Positions 24,505 to 39,107 of a stretch of DNA of 42,626 bases are shown here, one piece after another (the stretch's first letter is position 1; every line of letters begins with the position of its first letter). Source of the stretch: a virus; the IMG/VR virus record IMGVR_UViG_3300021364_000052, positions 1-42,626 of that record; one strand, given 5' to 3'. The notes under the pieces were generated by a model, which saw nothing but the letters and a program-made list of their open reading frames with translations, did no database searches and had not been told where the DNA came from. Both the position numbers and the translations under genes were made by a program.

Positions 24505-26757
24505 CTATGGTTTATTACAAAATGAAACAAGTATATATCTCTTACCGCTGTATACAGGGCGGCCTCCGTGTCTATGTGTTACTTGACCTGGATGTATAGT
24601 GATGTGACCTACCTCACCCACATGTGTTTTCTTTTGGTTGTAGAAATATGTACCACCACCAGTGAAGTCCTTGTTTAGTGTAAGCACAGAACTAATCACC
24701 GCATTGTCATGGTGTAAGTCCAGGTGACCCTGGGTATCTGTCGTGTACTTAATCATGAAGTTTTCACTGGTCATATTCGCCCAGTGTTTACCGTGCAAAT
24801 CCCACCTGTGAATCGCCGCAGGGAACACCCATTCATGTAGCACCTTTTTGTATATCTCCTCGTATCCAAAAGACGATATAAGAGTATCCACTGTTGGATA
24901 GAAGTCATGTCTCTTTTCTTGCCAGTATGCTTTCTTTTCTGCCTCATCAATAAGCAACTCACAGAACTCCTCGGTAAACAGAGGGAATGATATCACATCA
25001 GTAATAGGTTCTTCTATAATCATATCCCACGCCTTTGTCTTAGCGGCGGGGTGTATCCATCTGTCAATCCACTTGCTCCATTGACCCGACTTGAATATCT
25101 CTGTGTTTACTGTAGATTGTGTTCTGCTTGTTAGGTCATTAGATGTCTGAGACGCAATATGTTTCTTTAGGGAAAGTGCCTTTGTGTCTCTCGTCACCCA
25201 GTCCCAGTCTCCCCTTGGGTGTCTTACATAGGTTGCTGGTATAAACTCGTCTGGAGTTGTGATGTAGTTCTGGAAGTTGTGTTGTGTAAAAGATAGTGCG
25301 CCCGCTCCTGTGACCATGTATGCGTGTAGGTTGTAAGAGTATCCAGGCACCACAAGGTCTCCTCTATCTTCCTGATCTGGAGCCATAGGAGTACGGCCCA
25401 AGTAAATCATGTGCCACTCATCTGTTGGTGGTATGATGCTCTCGTCAAGTTTGTCCGTGAAGTAGAAGTCCTCCTCGAATATAACCGCAACATCTACTTT
25501 GTCTTCAACCACTTTCTTCCAAGCATTTAGGTGCGCAAGTCCGCATCCCATCTCGCCCACTGTAACTGGTTGGTTCCACCATTTGTTGTCGCTGTCTATT
25601 GCCCATCCGTCATGCGGGTGCCATTCATAATCATTGAATGTACGAGCGTCTACGCCTGGAATTATTTCGACCTCACAGTCAATACCCCCTTCTAATATTC
25701 TTTGCTTGTACTTTTCCAACGCCTCGGCACTGGTGTCCATTGAAATTACATATGCCTTATCTATCATGGTAACCGCTTTAGGTATATCTATATTCTGAAA
25801 TAACGTCATCCATTCTTCCATTACGTTGCTCCAATCTCTTGATTGTATGTACTCATCGACAGGATTCCAGTCTTGTATGTTCATATGGAATTTACCAAGC
25901 GTCTCTCTTAATCCTGCTATTGGATTGACTAATGGCTTAACGTGATGTGCTAACATCTCAAGCGCTGTTATACAATAGGTCTCCTTGTATTGGGTTGGGT
26001 AGTACCATGTTTCCATTCGTGACAGAAGACTGTATAAATCTTTTGCAGATAGATTGCCGTGGTACACAACATTGTCCATCTTCTCCACACGCTTTGCATA
26101 GTACTTCTCGTAGTACTCGACACCGTAAGATGGTGTAGCAATATGAAGCGTTCCTTCAATGTATCCTTTCTGGAAGTCATCGAGAACAAGAGATAGTCCT
26201 CGCTCTGCATGTGAGGTATATACGTATGAATCCTTTTCTTTTTCCGCAGGCTTTTCGATAAGCGTTGTGTCTATACCGTTGCCTATAACCACAACCTTGT
26301 CTTCATCTATATCGTACCCCTCGTTGGCTAAGAAGTATTTCTTGTGCCACTCTGTTAGGCACACAATCTTTTCTGTATGATTGTATGTGGATTGGATTTC
26401 TTCATCATCCATTCGTTCTCCTTTGAACCAGTAGTGAGGTTCTTCGTTGTGCAGCCAGAAAATCTTTATAGTATTCTCTGATATGTCTGTGTAGTATTGG
26501 AGGTAATGAAGATACGAGACGCCTATTAGTACATCTATTTCTGGCAAGATATCATCACCAAGTGGCGTGTAGTATACATCCCCAGCACCTATGTACTTGT
26601 TGTGTTTACGATTCACATTACCAACCACATAGACCTGGTGTCCGGATATGGCGAGTTGCTTGGATAGATTTATGATGCACTGTTCAGTGCCGCCTAATCC
26701 ACTGGTGTCTGAATCCCAGGGTTCGGCATAGTAACCTGCGTGAAAGACGATGTTCAT
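24505..26757 (-). CDS. GT4 - GT25 - procollagen lysyl hydroxylase-like fusion, 750 aa
   Basis: Three enzyme domains. (1) Residues 1-320: GT-B glycosyltransferase of the GT4 type, with a Gly-rich donor-side loop (SGLGGTEQ, 19-26) and the retaining E-x7-E motif (E259...E267, ETYCITALE). (2) About 334-530: GT25-like domain, with AYVISMD start, TVGEMGCGLAHLNAWKKV and the acidic metal motif FEED (427-430), as in LPS and collagen galactosyltransferases. (3) About 583-750: 2OG-Fe(II) domain matching the PLOD C-terminus, with HHD (H682, D684), GGGTYF, HPGQVTHRHGG (H730) and R740 before YILVSF. PLODs hydroxylate X-Lys-Gly in collagen. A collagen fibre with abundant X-Lys-Gly lies just upstream. Inferred job: hydroxylate lysines and build a sugar chain on them. 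The upstream gap has only an imperfect box (TATCTTTA). Confidence 0.85.
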   Translation of the reverse strand: MNIVFHAGYYAEPWDSDTSGLGGTEQCIINLSKQLAISGHQVYVVGNVNRKHNKYIGAGDVYYTPLGDDILPEIDVLIGVSYLHYLQYYTDISENTIKIFWLHNEEPHYWFKGERMDDEEIQSTYNHTEKIVCLTEWHKKYFLANEGYDIDEDKVVVIGNGIDTTLIEKPAEKEKDSYVYTSHAERGLSLVLDDFQKGYIEGTLHIATPSYGVEYYEKYYAKRVEKMDNVVYHGNLSAKDLYSLLSRMETWYYPTQYKETYCITALEMLAHHVKPLVNPIAGLRETLGKFHMNIQDWNPVDEYIQSRDWSNVMEEWMTLFQNIDIPKAVTMIDKAYVISMDTSAEALEKYKQRILEGGIDCEVEIIPGVDARTFNDYEWHPHDGWAIDSDNKWWNQPVTVGEMGCGLAHLNAWKKVVEDKVDVAVIFEEDFYFTDKLDESIIPPTDEWHMIYLGRTPMAPDQEDRGDLVVPGYSYNLHAYMVTGAGALSFTQHNFQNYITTPDEFIPATYVRHPRGDWDWVTRDTKALSLKKHIASQTSNDLTSRTQSTVNTEIFKSGQWSKWIDRWIHPAAKTKAWDMIIEEPITDVISFPLFTEEFCELLIDEAEKKAYWQEKRHDFYPTVDTLISSFGYEEIYKKVLHEWVFPAAIHRWDLHGKHWANMTSENFMIKYTTDTQGHLDLHHDNAVISSVLTLNKDFTGGGTYFYNQKKTHVGEVGHITIHPGQVTHRHGGRPVYSGKRYILVSFCNKP

Positions 26758-26804
26758 TTAATGATACGTATTGAATTGAATTTGTACCAATAAAGATACG
26801 TTAT

Positions 26805-26998
26805 CTAATCCGTCTTTGCAATTCTCGAATAGACTCTGTATGTACCGTTGCTAAGTGTATCTATATGAGCAACAGCGCTGGAGCGATCAGAGAATGTCTT
26901 TGCATTAGAAGCATCATCATCTCTCGCCCAGGTTCCATCATCTAAAAGAATGTCGCTGGTTACAATATCCTGTATGTAGTAACTTTCTGTCGTTGCCA

Positions 26999-26999
<1 letters not shown>
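26805..26999 (-). CDS. Small unidentified protein, 64 aa
   Basis: Begins MATTESYYIQDIVTSDILLD at an ATG that overlaps the stop of the collagen fibre gene (TAATG), which chooses this start over an upstream in-frame ATG inside the fibre gene. It is acidic, with Asp/Thr-rich strands (DDDASNAKTFSDRSSAVAHI) and a C-terminal YRVYSRIAKTD. It lies between the fibre and its putative modifying enzyme, so a fibre chaperone or accessory part is conceivable; no family is recognised. Confidence 0.5.
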
Positions 27000-32997
<5,998 letters not shown>

Positions 32998-32998
<1 letters not shown>

Positions 32999-33399
32999 TA
33001 GTTTTCTACGATATCTTGTACTACATCAAATGTTCCATACAGCCATGTGCTAACTGTACTGTCCGCTGTTAGTGTTGCTTGTACTCCGTATACATAAGTA
33101 CCTGCATCCACCTCCATGTTCGTTGAAGTGATTGTAATAGTCAAGACACCTTGGTCAGTTCCAGATATAGAGATGTTGGAACTACTGATAACAAGAGGTC
33201 CGTTGTCATACTCACGGACTTCCATCTTGTATGTATAATTAGTAAGGTCAATTCGCTGACCGTCTTTGTCTGAGATGTTTACTTCCAGAACGAACGTGTC
33301 TCCTCTACGGCAACAGATGTTAACCTTTGCCGCAGTGTTGAGGTTTACGTTTGAAGATGACCCACACGAACATGGGCTTGATGAGCATGAGCAGGACAT
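32998..33399 (-). CDS. Cys-rich putative fibre adaptor, 133 aa
   Basis: The N-terminus is extremely Cys/Ser-rich (MSCSCSSSPCSCGSSSN, five Cys in 12 residues, then ICCRR). It is followed by an Ig-like beta domain (GDTFVLEVNISDKDGQRIDL, YKMEVREYDNG, GTYVYGVQATLT, YGTFDVVQDI). The beta domain resembles N-terminal domains of phage baseplate/fibre adaptor proteins (BppU_N-like). It sits between portal (1-nt gap) and the collagen fibre (TAATG), so a role in attaching the fibre to the virion is likely. The Cys cluster may bind metal or form disulfides. Confidence 0.5.
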
Positions 33400-33400
33400 T

Positions 33401-35833
33401 CTATGATACTGTTAGGTTAGTTACTACGTCTTGATCAAGCGGTGGGCGTTGCCCTTGGCGCTGTGCTATAAGTTTACTTTGCGCCAACGCTTGTTTGTCT
33501 ATTCTTTGGTCTTTGCGTTTCTCCGATTCAGCATCAGCCATCATACGGTTACCGCTTTCTATTTGTTGCTCGACTACACCGTACTCTCCTTTCATCTTCT
33601 CGATTTGGATTTTGTACTGGTACTCGAGTTCAATCAACTGCGCTTTGACTTGTGCCTCTAACTGAATGCGCTGTGCTTCTATCTGTGCATCCATTTGTTT
33701 CTTCTGCATCTCCATCTGTGCTGCCATCTGGGTCTGCTGAGCATTTACCTCCGCTGTTACTTGTGCTTGCTGCTGGGCTTGTTCTTGCTGCTGCTTGATT
33801 CGTTTCTTTCTGCGAACAACCAAGAGTCTTTCAGCCTGCTCAACGTCTTTGATTTGACGAATGGCAATCGCATCTTCAAGATCAATTTCTCTTTGTCCAA
33901 GTGCAATCTGAATGTTTTGTTCAAGGTATTGTTTATCTGTATCGTTCATCTCGGTAACAACCATAACACCAAAGTTGTACATGGCCAGGTTGTCAAATGA
34001 ACTTAGAACAGCCATGTTGGTCTCGCCAACAGCGTTCGTATAAACTTTGTAAAGGATACTCTCTGGTGGAATAACCTGTAGACAGCGTACAATATCATCA
34101 CATACTTTTTTGTACAGAACCATAGCGGCATTCGTAATATCGAATATCGCATTGTTACCTGCAGCCATCGCCATCTGGTTTACACCTACGAGTGCTTCTC
34201 CTTTTGGTGTAGAGCCATCCATTACCTCGTTAATACCTGTAGCATCTCTAATCATTCCGAGGTAGTGATTGTATAGCGCTACCAGTTCCTGGATGTTACG
34301 AATACGATTTCCGATTTCTCGAACAGGAGGGTTTTGGAATCCTCCTTCTGGATTCTTGCTGCGGTAATAGAACACACCAGTTTGTTCATAGATGTCCTGG
34401 ATTTCTAACGGTTGTAGTTCTCCGCCACGTCCAAGTTGCACGTTCTCTAATCCTTCAATATCAATGATGAGTCCATCTGGTTTTGCTTTCGCAATAGACT
34501 GTTGAAGTTTCAAGTGTGTGATCTGGAGCATGTCGGCAAATCCGATAACAGAGGATACCATTGACTTAGGTATCATTCCACGGATGTTAGTTGCGACAAT
34601 GCTGTATGATAAACGTGCACGTGAGATATCGTGTACGTTCTTAGGAATGTTCTTCTTAGGTCCGTAGTTGAAGATGTGCTCTGTGCCTGTGATGTACGAA
34701 CCACCATATACAGTTGCGTTCTTCATGTACACCGCCTCTCTGTTGTATACAGATTGCTGAGGTGCATTGTACTCGTTACCCTTGTAGTAGAAACCAATGT
34801 TACCGTATGCTGATTCTTTCTTCTCGTAGATGATGTCATCAACAGACATGTATTCAAAGTCCAGGATTTCAATCTTGTACTCGTCGTATCCTTGACGGTA
34901 TCTGGTTCCTGGTCTGTCGTAAGTATACCCAGTGGTAGAGAACTGTGTAGGGTTATTACCGTACTTATTCATTACCGTCTTGGCAATCTCCTCATACTGC
35001 GCTTCAGTGAACTGGTCACCAGCAATACGCTTCAAGTCCATAATCGTGATGTACTTAAAGTGTCCAGCGTAAGTGAGTTCTGTGAAGTTCGGATCATCCG
35101 TGTAGTTGTGGATAAACTTCTTTGGGTCTACATACTCTTCCTTGATTCCGTAGTTAGGGTCGTTGCTTCGTTTAGCAACACCCATACCAAGAGTGGTCAA
35201 GTCTTCGACACAACGACGATAGATAGATTGATTGAAGTCGTTCCACTTCAATGTCATCTCAGTAGCAATCTGCGCAGAGATTTCTGCGTCCGTCTTGATG
35301 TTAGTGTCCAGGAATATCTCAGTCTCTTCTGGAGTTTCTGGAAGTTGTGATGGGTCTTGTTTTACATTAAGGCCAAGTGACTTAGCCTCTTCAATCATAT
35401 CGCGATTCTCAATACGCAATACTGTAGCATTCTTTTTCTTGTCCTTCTCTGATTTAGAGAGTGGGTCAATAGCCTCAATCTGTGGGTATGGTTCTTTGGA
35501 TAGAATCTTGTTTACAACAATCTTTACAAACTTAGGAACGATGGGCACTGGCGTGTAATCCAGTGTTAGTAATGTTCCATCTCCGTTGTTGTTTTCAAGG
35601 GAGTTTAATATTTGTCTATAGATTGATGTGTCCTGCGTTCCTTGTGCGTAATCTCTACAGCGCTCGAACTCGCTGTTTCTTCTCCCATACAGAGAGTTTT
35701 GATAGTCACTACCAATCCATTGAGCAAACATGGCCTTCGCATATGATAAGCCATATTCTTTAGACATCTTCTCCTGTACCGGTGCTAATGGATCAGGAAA
35801 GGATGACTGTCCGTTTTTGTATTCGTTGTCCAT
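33401..35833 (-). CDS. Portal protein, 810 aa
   Basis: Placed directly after TerL, long, with a portal-like core: an N-terminal wing (AQWIGSDYQNSLYGRRNSEF, AQGTQDTSIYRQILNSLEN), PVPIVPKFVKIVVNKILS, central aromatic strands and an ATGINEVMDGSTPKGEALVG stem-helix region. The last ~150 residues are a Gln/Ala/Met-rich coiled coil (about 680-770), the long barrel helix seen in crAss-like and P22-type portals. The start is taken at ATG 35831-35833; an in-frame TTG two codons upstream is less likely. A TATATTTG box lies 20 nt before this ATG. The portal is the dodecameric DNA channel and binds TerL and the neck rings. Confidence 0.8.
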   Translation of the reverse strand: MDNEYKNGQSSFPDPLAPVQEKMSKEYGLSYAKAMFAQWIGSDYQNSLYGRRNSEFERCRDYAQGTQDTSIYRQILNSLENNNGDGTLLTLDYTPVPIVPKFVKIVVNKILSKEPYPQIEAIDPLSKSEKDKKKNATVLRIENRDMIEEAKSLGLNVKQDPSQLPETPEETEIFLDTNIKTDAEISAQIATEMTLKWNDFNQSIYRRCVEDLTTLGMGVAKRSNDPNYGIKEEYVDPKKFIHNYTDDPNFTELTYAGHFKYITIMDLKRIAGDQFTEAQYEEIAKTVMNKYGNNPTQFSTTGYTYDRPGTRYRQGYDEYKIEILDFEYMSVDDIIYEKKESAYGNIGFYYKGNEYNAPQQSVYNREAVYMKNATVYGGSYITGTEHIFNYGPKKNIPKNVHDISRARLSYSIVATNIRGMIPKSMVSSVIGFADMLQITHLKLQQSIAKAKPDGLIIDIEGLENVQLGRGGELQPLEIQDIYEQTGVFYYRSKNPEGGFQNPPVREIGNRIRNIQELVALYNHYLGMIRDATGINEVMDGSTPKGEALVGVNQMAMAAGNNAIFDITNAAMVLYKKVCDDIVRCLQVIPPESILYKVYTNAVGETNMAVLSSFDNLAMYNFGVMVVTEMNDTDKQYLEQNIQIALGQREIDLEDAIAIRQIKDVEQAERLLVVRRKKRIKQQQEQAQQQAQVTAEVNAQQTQMAAQMEMQKKQMDAQIEAQRIQLEAQVKAQLIELEYQYKIQIEKMKGEYGVVEQQIESGNRMMADAESEKRKDQRIDKQALAQSKLIAQRQGQRPPLDQDVVTNLTVS

Positions 35834-35853
35834 ACTCAAGATTGCTACTCATG

Positions 35854-35861
35854 CAAATATA
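35854..35861 (-). promoter_or_regulatory. TAnnTTTG box before portal
   Basis: The minus strand reads TATATTTG, 20 nt upstream of the chosen portal ATG and just beyond the TerL stop. It would allow portal expression independent of TerL. It is one of several identical boxes in gaps of the late block. Confidence 0.45.
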
Positions 35862-35868
35862 CCTCTTA

Positions 35869-37968
35869 TTATCTTCGTATAATTATCTGACCTTTACGGA
35901 AGAACTGCTTGCCAGTGAAATCGGTTTTGGGTTTCTCCGGCTTGTGTCCTTGTGCTGCAAGAAGTGCTAATCCACTTGATATAGAAAGGTCATATTTTGT
36001 ACGGTCGTCTATCTTGAAATTAATCCAATCCTCCAGGGTTCTTTCAAAGTACATCTTACCAAACTCAAGAGTTTCTTCGTTCAGTCCTACGTGTGCGTGT
36101 ATGTATGATTCAATAGCCTGTGCATGTGCCTGGATAACATCCTGTGAGTTTGACGGTATACCCTTGGTCTTTGTCTTGCTGCCGTATGTTGAGGTAAGGT
36201 GAGCGGGTCTGTCCAGCAAGAAATGGTCGTAACCCCTTGACTCAAAGTATCTTGCGATTCCATACTTGTTGTTCTCAATCAACACAGGGTACCCATAGAA
36301 CTTAGCGGCCATCAATATATCTTCATAGAATATCTTAGCCAGGGGAGGTCGTGACGCATACTCTGCTACAAACATATTAGACGGGTAGGTCATGTTGAAC
36401 TTATTAAAGAAGTGACACGCACCCTTAGACCCACGTCCATCTACAGTGGCATCAATATCATAACTATCGACACCAGCACATCCCAGCCAGTTGTTCTCTG
36501 GCTTGGTCTTGTTTCTTAAATCTACTGGGGGCATCCATGCTACTCTCCATCTCCCATTTGGATCTGGACTAAATACAACCTCACTGTCTTGTACTCCGTT
36601 TACCCAGTTGAAGTTTCCTACAACAATCGGAGAAGGATACAGGTCTTGATTGTATTCTACTTGTTCATATATCTTCTGTACATTGAACAAAGAAGCCTTG
36701 GCGCTATCTCTAAACGCCTCAGCCTCAGTGAAAGGGAACTGTCTAATTACCTCATTGAGTTCGTAAGAATCTCCTACCAGTCCTTTTCTTTCATTCTTTA
36801 GGTAAGTCTTTGCACCTATGCTTATATACTCACCCTCAAGTCCTATTACTGGTTTCTCTGGGTCATCTATCACAGGCATACCGTACACATCAAAGAACCC
36901 TTCCAGTGCATCATACGCTGGTATAAACACACCATACAGACCTGTCTTTGTTCTACCGTTGGCGTTTCTGTCGTTCACATCGCTGGAGTAATACATCTCC
37001 CGGTACTGAGTACCCCCTCGGTCCAGTGGGTTTACCGTACTCCCTACTATAGCCTTACCTACAATCTTTCTACCTACAAGCAAACAAGTGCGCTGTATCC
37101 TCCAGGCTTCTCGTATATCATTACCCTTCTCCCATTTACCTGCCTCATCCAGATACAGGATGTGTAGTTTCTCACCATCATATGCGTTGTTCGTGGTGTT
37201 CTTCCAGTTAATAATTGTGTTAAGCGCCTCTCCTCTGGAAGAAGTTTTGTTCTTCTTGGTAATGCGTTTTGAAGGCTCTCTAAAAGCGAGTTCCATCCTG
37301 GGGTTAGTAGTACCATCTTGAATAGGCTTAAAGAAGAAAGGCAGTGACTTATAGATAGGCACCACCTTCTTCATGAATATATTCTCCTGCGCATCTGATC
37401 CTGTCTTAGACATGATGCCCAGTAGTTTCTCTTTAACCTGTGTACCCTCGTTTACCAGGACGGCTGCAGACATATTGGTATATCCAGATCGACGACACTT
37501 GACGTATATCTGCCCTATACAGCGTGGGTCTGCTATACAGGCTTCAAGGTGTACGAATAGTTCCCGTTGAAAGTCGAGGTACGATGGGTATCCGATATCA
37601 ATCTTACACCACTGTAGGAAAAAGTAGTGGTTTCCTGTGATGTAGGTAGGTACCCCGTTGTTGTAGAACCATACTCCATTTCTTCTTCTTTTGTATTCTT
37701 GACTAATGTATGGGGTGTGTTTCTTTCGGAATGCTTCTGGCATTTCCATCCACTCCTCCATAGAACGTATCCTTCTGAGTTCTTGTGGTAGTTCCTCTCT
37801 TACCCAGCGTTGCTCTTCCTTGGGCTTGTCATGGAACAGTATGTCTTTCTTAGCGGGTTTCTTAGGTAACTGTATAGGTAAGTCAAAGTATAGCCTTACA
37901 TCTCCTTCGGTTTTGTCAGGGCATATATTGACTACAATTTCATCTTCTATTTGTACAAGTCCCGCCAT
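35869..37968 (-). CDS. terL: Terminase large subunit, 699 aa
   Basis: ATPase motor and nuclease for DNA packaging. The ATPase part has a deviant Walker A, K157-CRRSGYT (lysine at the front as in lambda gpA KSARVGYSK, not GKT), Walker B with catalytic acid LYLDEAGK (D274, E275) and coupling motif VGSTVNP (308-314). The RNase H-like nuclease part has candidate metal ligands D501 (AGVDSYD), E565 (LIENNKYG) and D660 (TKYDLSIS). Length and these motifs resemble TerL of crAss-like and Bacteroidota phages. A rightward lipoprotein gene starts only 34 nt upstream, so the terL promoter or read-through must lie there; no TAnnTTTG match is seen in that gap. Confidence 0.9.
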   Translation of the reverse strand: MAGLVQIEDEIVVNICPDKTEGDVRLYFDLPIQLPKKPAKKDILFHDKPKEEQRWVREELPQELRRIRSMEEWMEMPEAFRKKHTPYISQEYKRRRNGVWFYNNGVPTYITGNHYFFLQWCKIDIGYPSYLDFQRELFVHLEACIADPRCIGQIYVKCRRSGYTNMSAAVLVNEGTQVKEKLLGIMSKTGSDAQENIFMKKVVPIYKSLPFFFKPIQDGTTNPRMELAFREPSKRITKKNKTSSRGEALNTIINWKNTTNNAYDGEKLHILYLDEAGKWEKGNDIREAWRIQRTCLLVGRKIVGKAIVGSTVNPLDRGGTQYREMYYSSDVNDRNANGRTKTGLYGVFIPAYDALEGFFDVYGMPVIDDPEKPVIGLEGEYISIGAKTYLKNERKGLVGDSYELNEVIRQFPFTEAEAFRDSAKASLFNVQKIYEQVEYNQDLYPSPIVVGNFNWVNGVQDSEVVFSPDPNGRWRVAWMPPVDLRNKTKPENNWLGCAGVDSYDIDATVDGRGSKGACHFFNKFNMTYPSNMFVAEYASRPPLAKIFYEDILMAAKFYGYPVLIENNKYGIARYFESRGYDHFLLDRPAHLTSTYGSKTKTKGIPSNSQDVIQAHAQAIESYIHAHVGLNEETLEFGKMYFERTLEDWINFKIDDRTKYDLSISSGLALLAAQGHKPEKPKTDFTGKQFFRKGQIIIRR

Positions 37969-38002
37969 TTTACTATCTTAACACTAAATTAACACCAGGA
38001 CT

Positions 38003-38146
38003 ATGAAGAAACTATTTCTATTCGTAGTGGTGTGTTTGCTTACATCATGCGCAAGTAGCGCAGGTACAGCGGGTCAAACCTGTGTCTTTGAAGACTGCAA
38101 TATCGCCGCCGTACACTCACACACTACATACTGGGCTACGTACTAA
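38003..38146 (+). CDS. Tiny lipoprotein, 47 aa (moron-like)
   Basis: ATG at 38003 starts a signal peptide MKKLFLFVVVCLLTSCASSA with lipobox LTSC (Cys16 lipidated). The mature part is only 32 residues, with two more Cys (TCVFEDC) and a C-terminal HTTYWATY. It is encoded against the late genes, in the gap between terL (divergent) and the 97-aa gene (convergent). It is too short for routine ORF calling, but the complete lipobox argues that it is real. Small phage lipoproteins can block superinfection or assist lysis; no evidence decides here. Confidence 0.6.
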   Translation: MKKLFLFVVVCLLTSCASSAGTAGQTCVFEDCNIAAVHSHTTYWATY

Positions 38147-38170
38147 TAATCCCAGTAAATGAAGACTTGA

Positions 38171-38464
38171 CTACTTGGAGTATTGCTCTGCAAATCCTCC
38201 GGAGTAGTCTCGTTCTTCTTTGATTTCTCCATCTTGCTTAAGTCCTTTAATGAGTTGCTCAAGTCTTTCTCTTTCAACAATTAGTTCTTTTGCATCGACC
38301 GCTGTTTGCTTTATGGATTGCAACTCCGCTTTTCTTTGGGAGCCACTGAGTTCCTGATCCACGGGCTTCTGTATCTCGTTAATCATGTTCTCTATCGCAA
38401 TCTGCATCGCTTGCATCAAGCGCTCTGCGGTATCAATGTTGTTATACTTCTTCGACTTTGCCAT
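38171..38464 (-). CDS. Small helical protein upstream of terL, 97 aa (terminase small subunit candidate)
   Basis: Almost entirely helical and charged (AERLMQAMQIAIENMINEIQ, VDAKELIVERERLEQLIKGL), ending in a short Gly-containing tail. It is the last leftward gene before terL, the usual place for a small terminase subunit, and overlaps the GroES-like gene by 23 bp. No helix-turn-helix DNA-binding segment is evident, so a coiled-coil structural or regulatory protein is equally possible. Confidence 0.35.
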   Translation of the reverse strand: MAKSKKYNNIDTAERLMQAMQIAIENMINEIQKPVDQELSGSQRKAELQSIKQTAVDAKELIVERERLEQLIKGLKQDGEIKEERDYSGGFAEQYSK

Positions 38465-39107
38465 GGATTGATTTCAAATATGTTCTATACAGCCTCTCTC
38501 CGTCTACTTCCATCTCGTAGTCAGCGTTCTTTCTAATCAGTACCTTGTCCCCTGGTTCCAAGCCGAGTTCTTCTAACTTAGGTGAAGACCACTTCACGTA
38601 ACCAAACTTTTCCTCCGGTTCCTCTTTCTTTGGAAGAAGGTATATCACATGGTCTCCGAATTCGTATTCTTCCTCCTCTGGTTCTTCCTGGTCTTCTGGT
38701 ACAAGGAAAATCCAATCGCTAAGTAACCGAATCTCTCCGGTTCTTTTGCTTTTGAATGCGTAGGCTTGTGTGGATATGGGGTCGCGATTACCATCGTAGT
38801 ACACTACATAGACGTCATCGTCTGGGTCAATGAACTGACCACGCTTCTTTGTTTCCTCTAACTGAGTTGTCTCATCGGACAACATTAGGTGATTACCCCC
38901 AAGTACTACATGGTGATGAAAATACATGGTGTCTCCTACCTCTACCTCTGTTTCATATTTTGCTGGAGTAGCAACGACCTCACCGTCCATGGTTCGGTGA
39001 TTGAATTCATCAAACTTGGTATCCAAATACATGGTCTCACCATTGATTTGAATGGTGTTCTTTGTTGCATTTGGCACACGAACTAAGAAGTGGCGTAACG
39101 ATTTCAT
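38442..39107 (-). CDS. GroES-like co-chaperonin, 221 aa, two barrel-like modules
   Basis: The C-terminal module (about 145-221) has GLEPGDKVLIRKNADYEMEV followed by DGERLYRTYLKSIHGKVEEV, the GroES pattern of a GD-V strand, Lys/Tyr turn and closing strand. The N-terminal module (1-85) has LRHFLVRVP, a mobile-loop-like stretch, GEVVATP and VEVGDTMYFHHHV, which again fits a GroES barrel. They are joined by a long acidic linker (EDQEEPEEEEYEF). Phage co-chaperonins such as T4 gp31 help host GroEL fold the capsid protein. It overlaps the oxygenase gene by ATGA. A divergent GroES fold with another role cannot be excluded. Confidence 0.55.
   Translation of the reverse strand: MKSLRHFLVRVPNATKNTIQINGETMYLDTKFDEFNHRTMDGEVVATPAKYETEVEVGDTMYFHHHVVLGGNHLMLSDETTQLEETKKRGQFIDPDDDVYVVYYDGNRDPISTQAYAFKSKRTGEIRLLSDWIFLVPEDQEEPEEEEYEFGDHVIYLLPKKEEPEEKFGYVKWSSPKLEELGLEPGDKVLIRKNADYEMEVDGERLYRTYLKSIHGKVEEV

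Noticed and set aside
38130-38156. ACTGGG...CCCAGT inverted repeat after the tiny lipoprotein gene
   Set aside because: Six-bp stem with a 15-nt loop and no T-run on either strand; not a convincing terminator.
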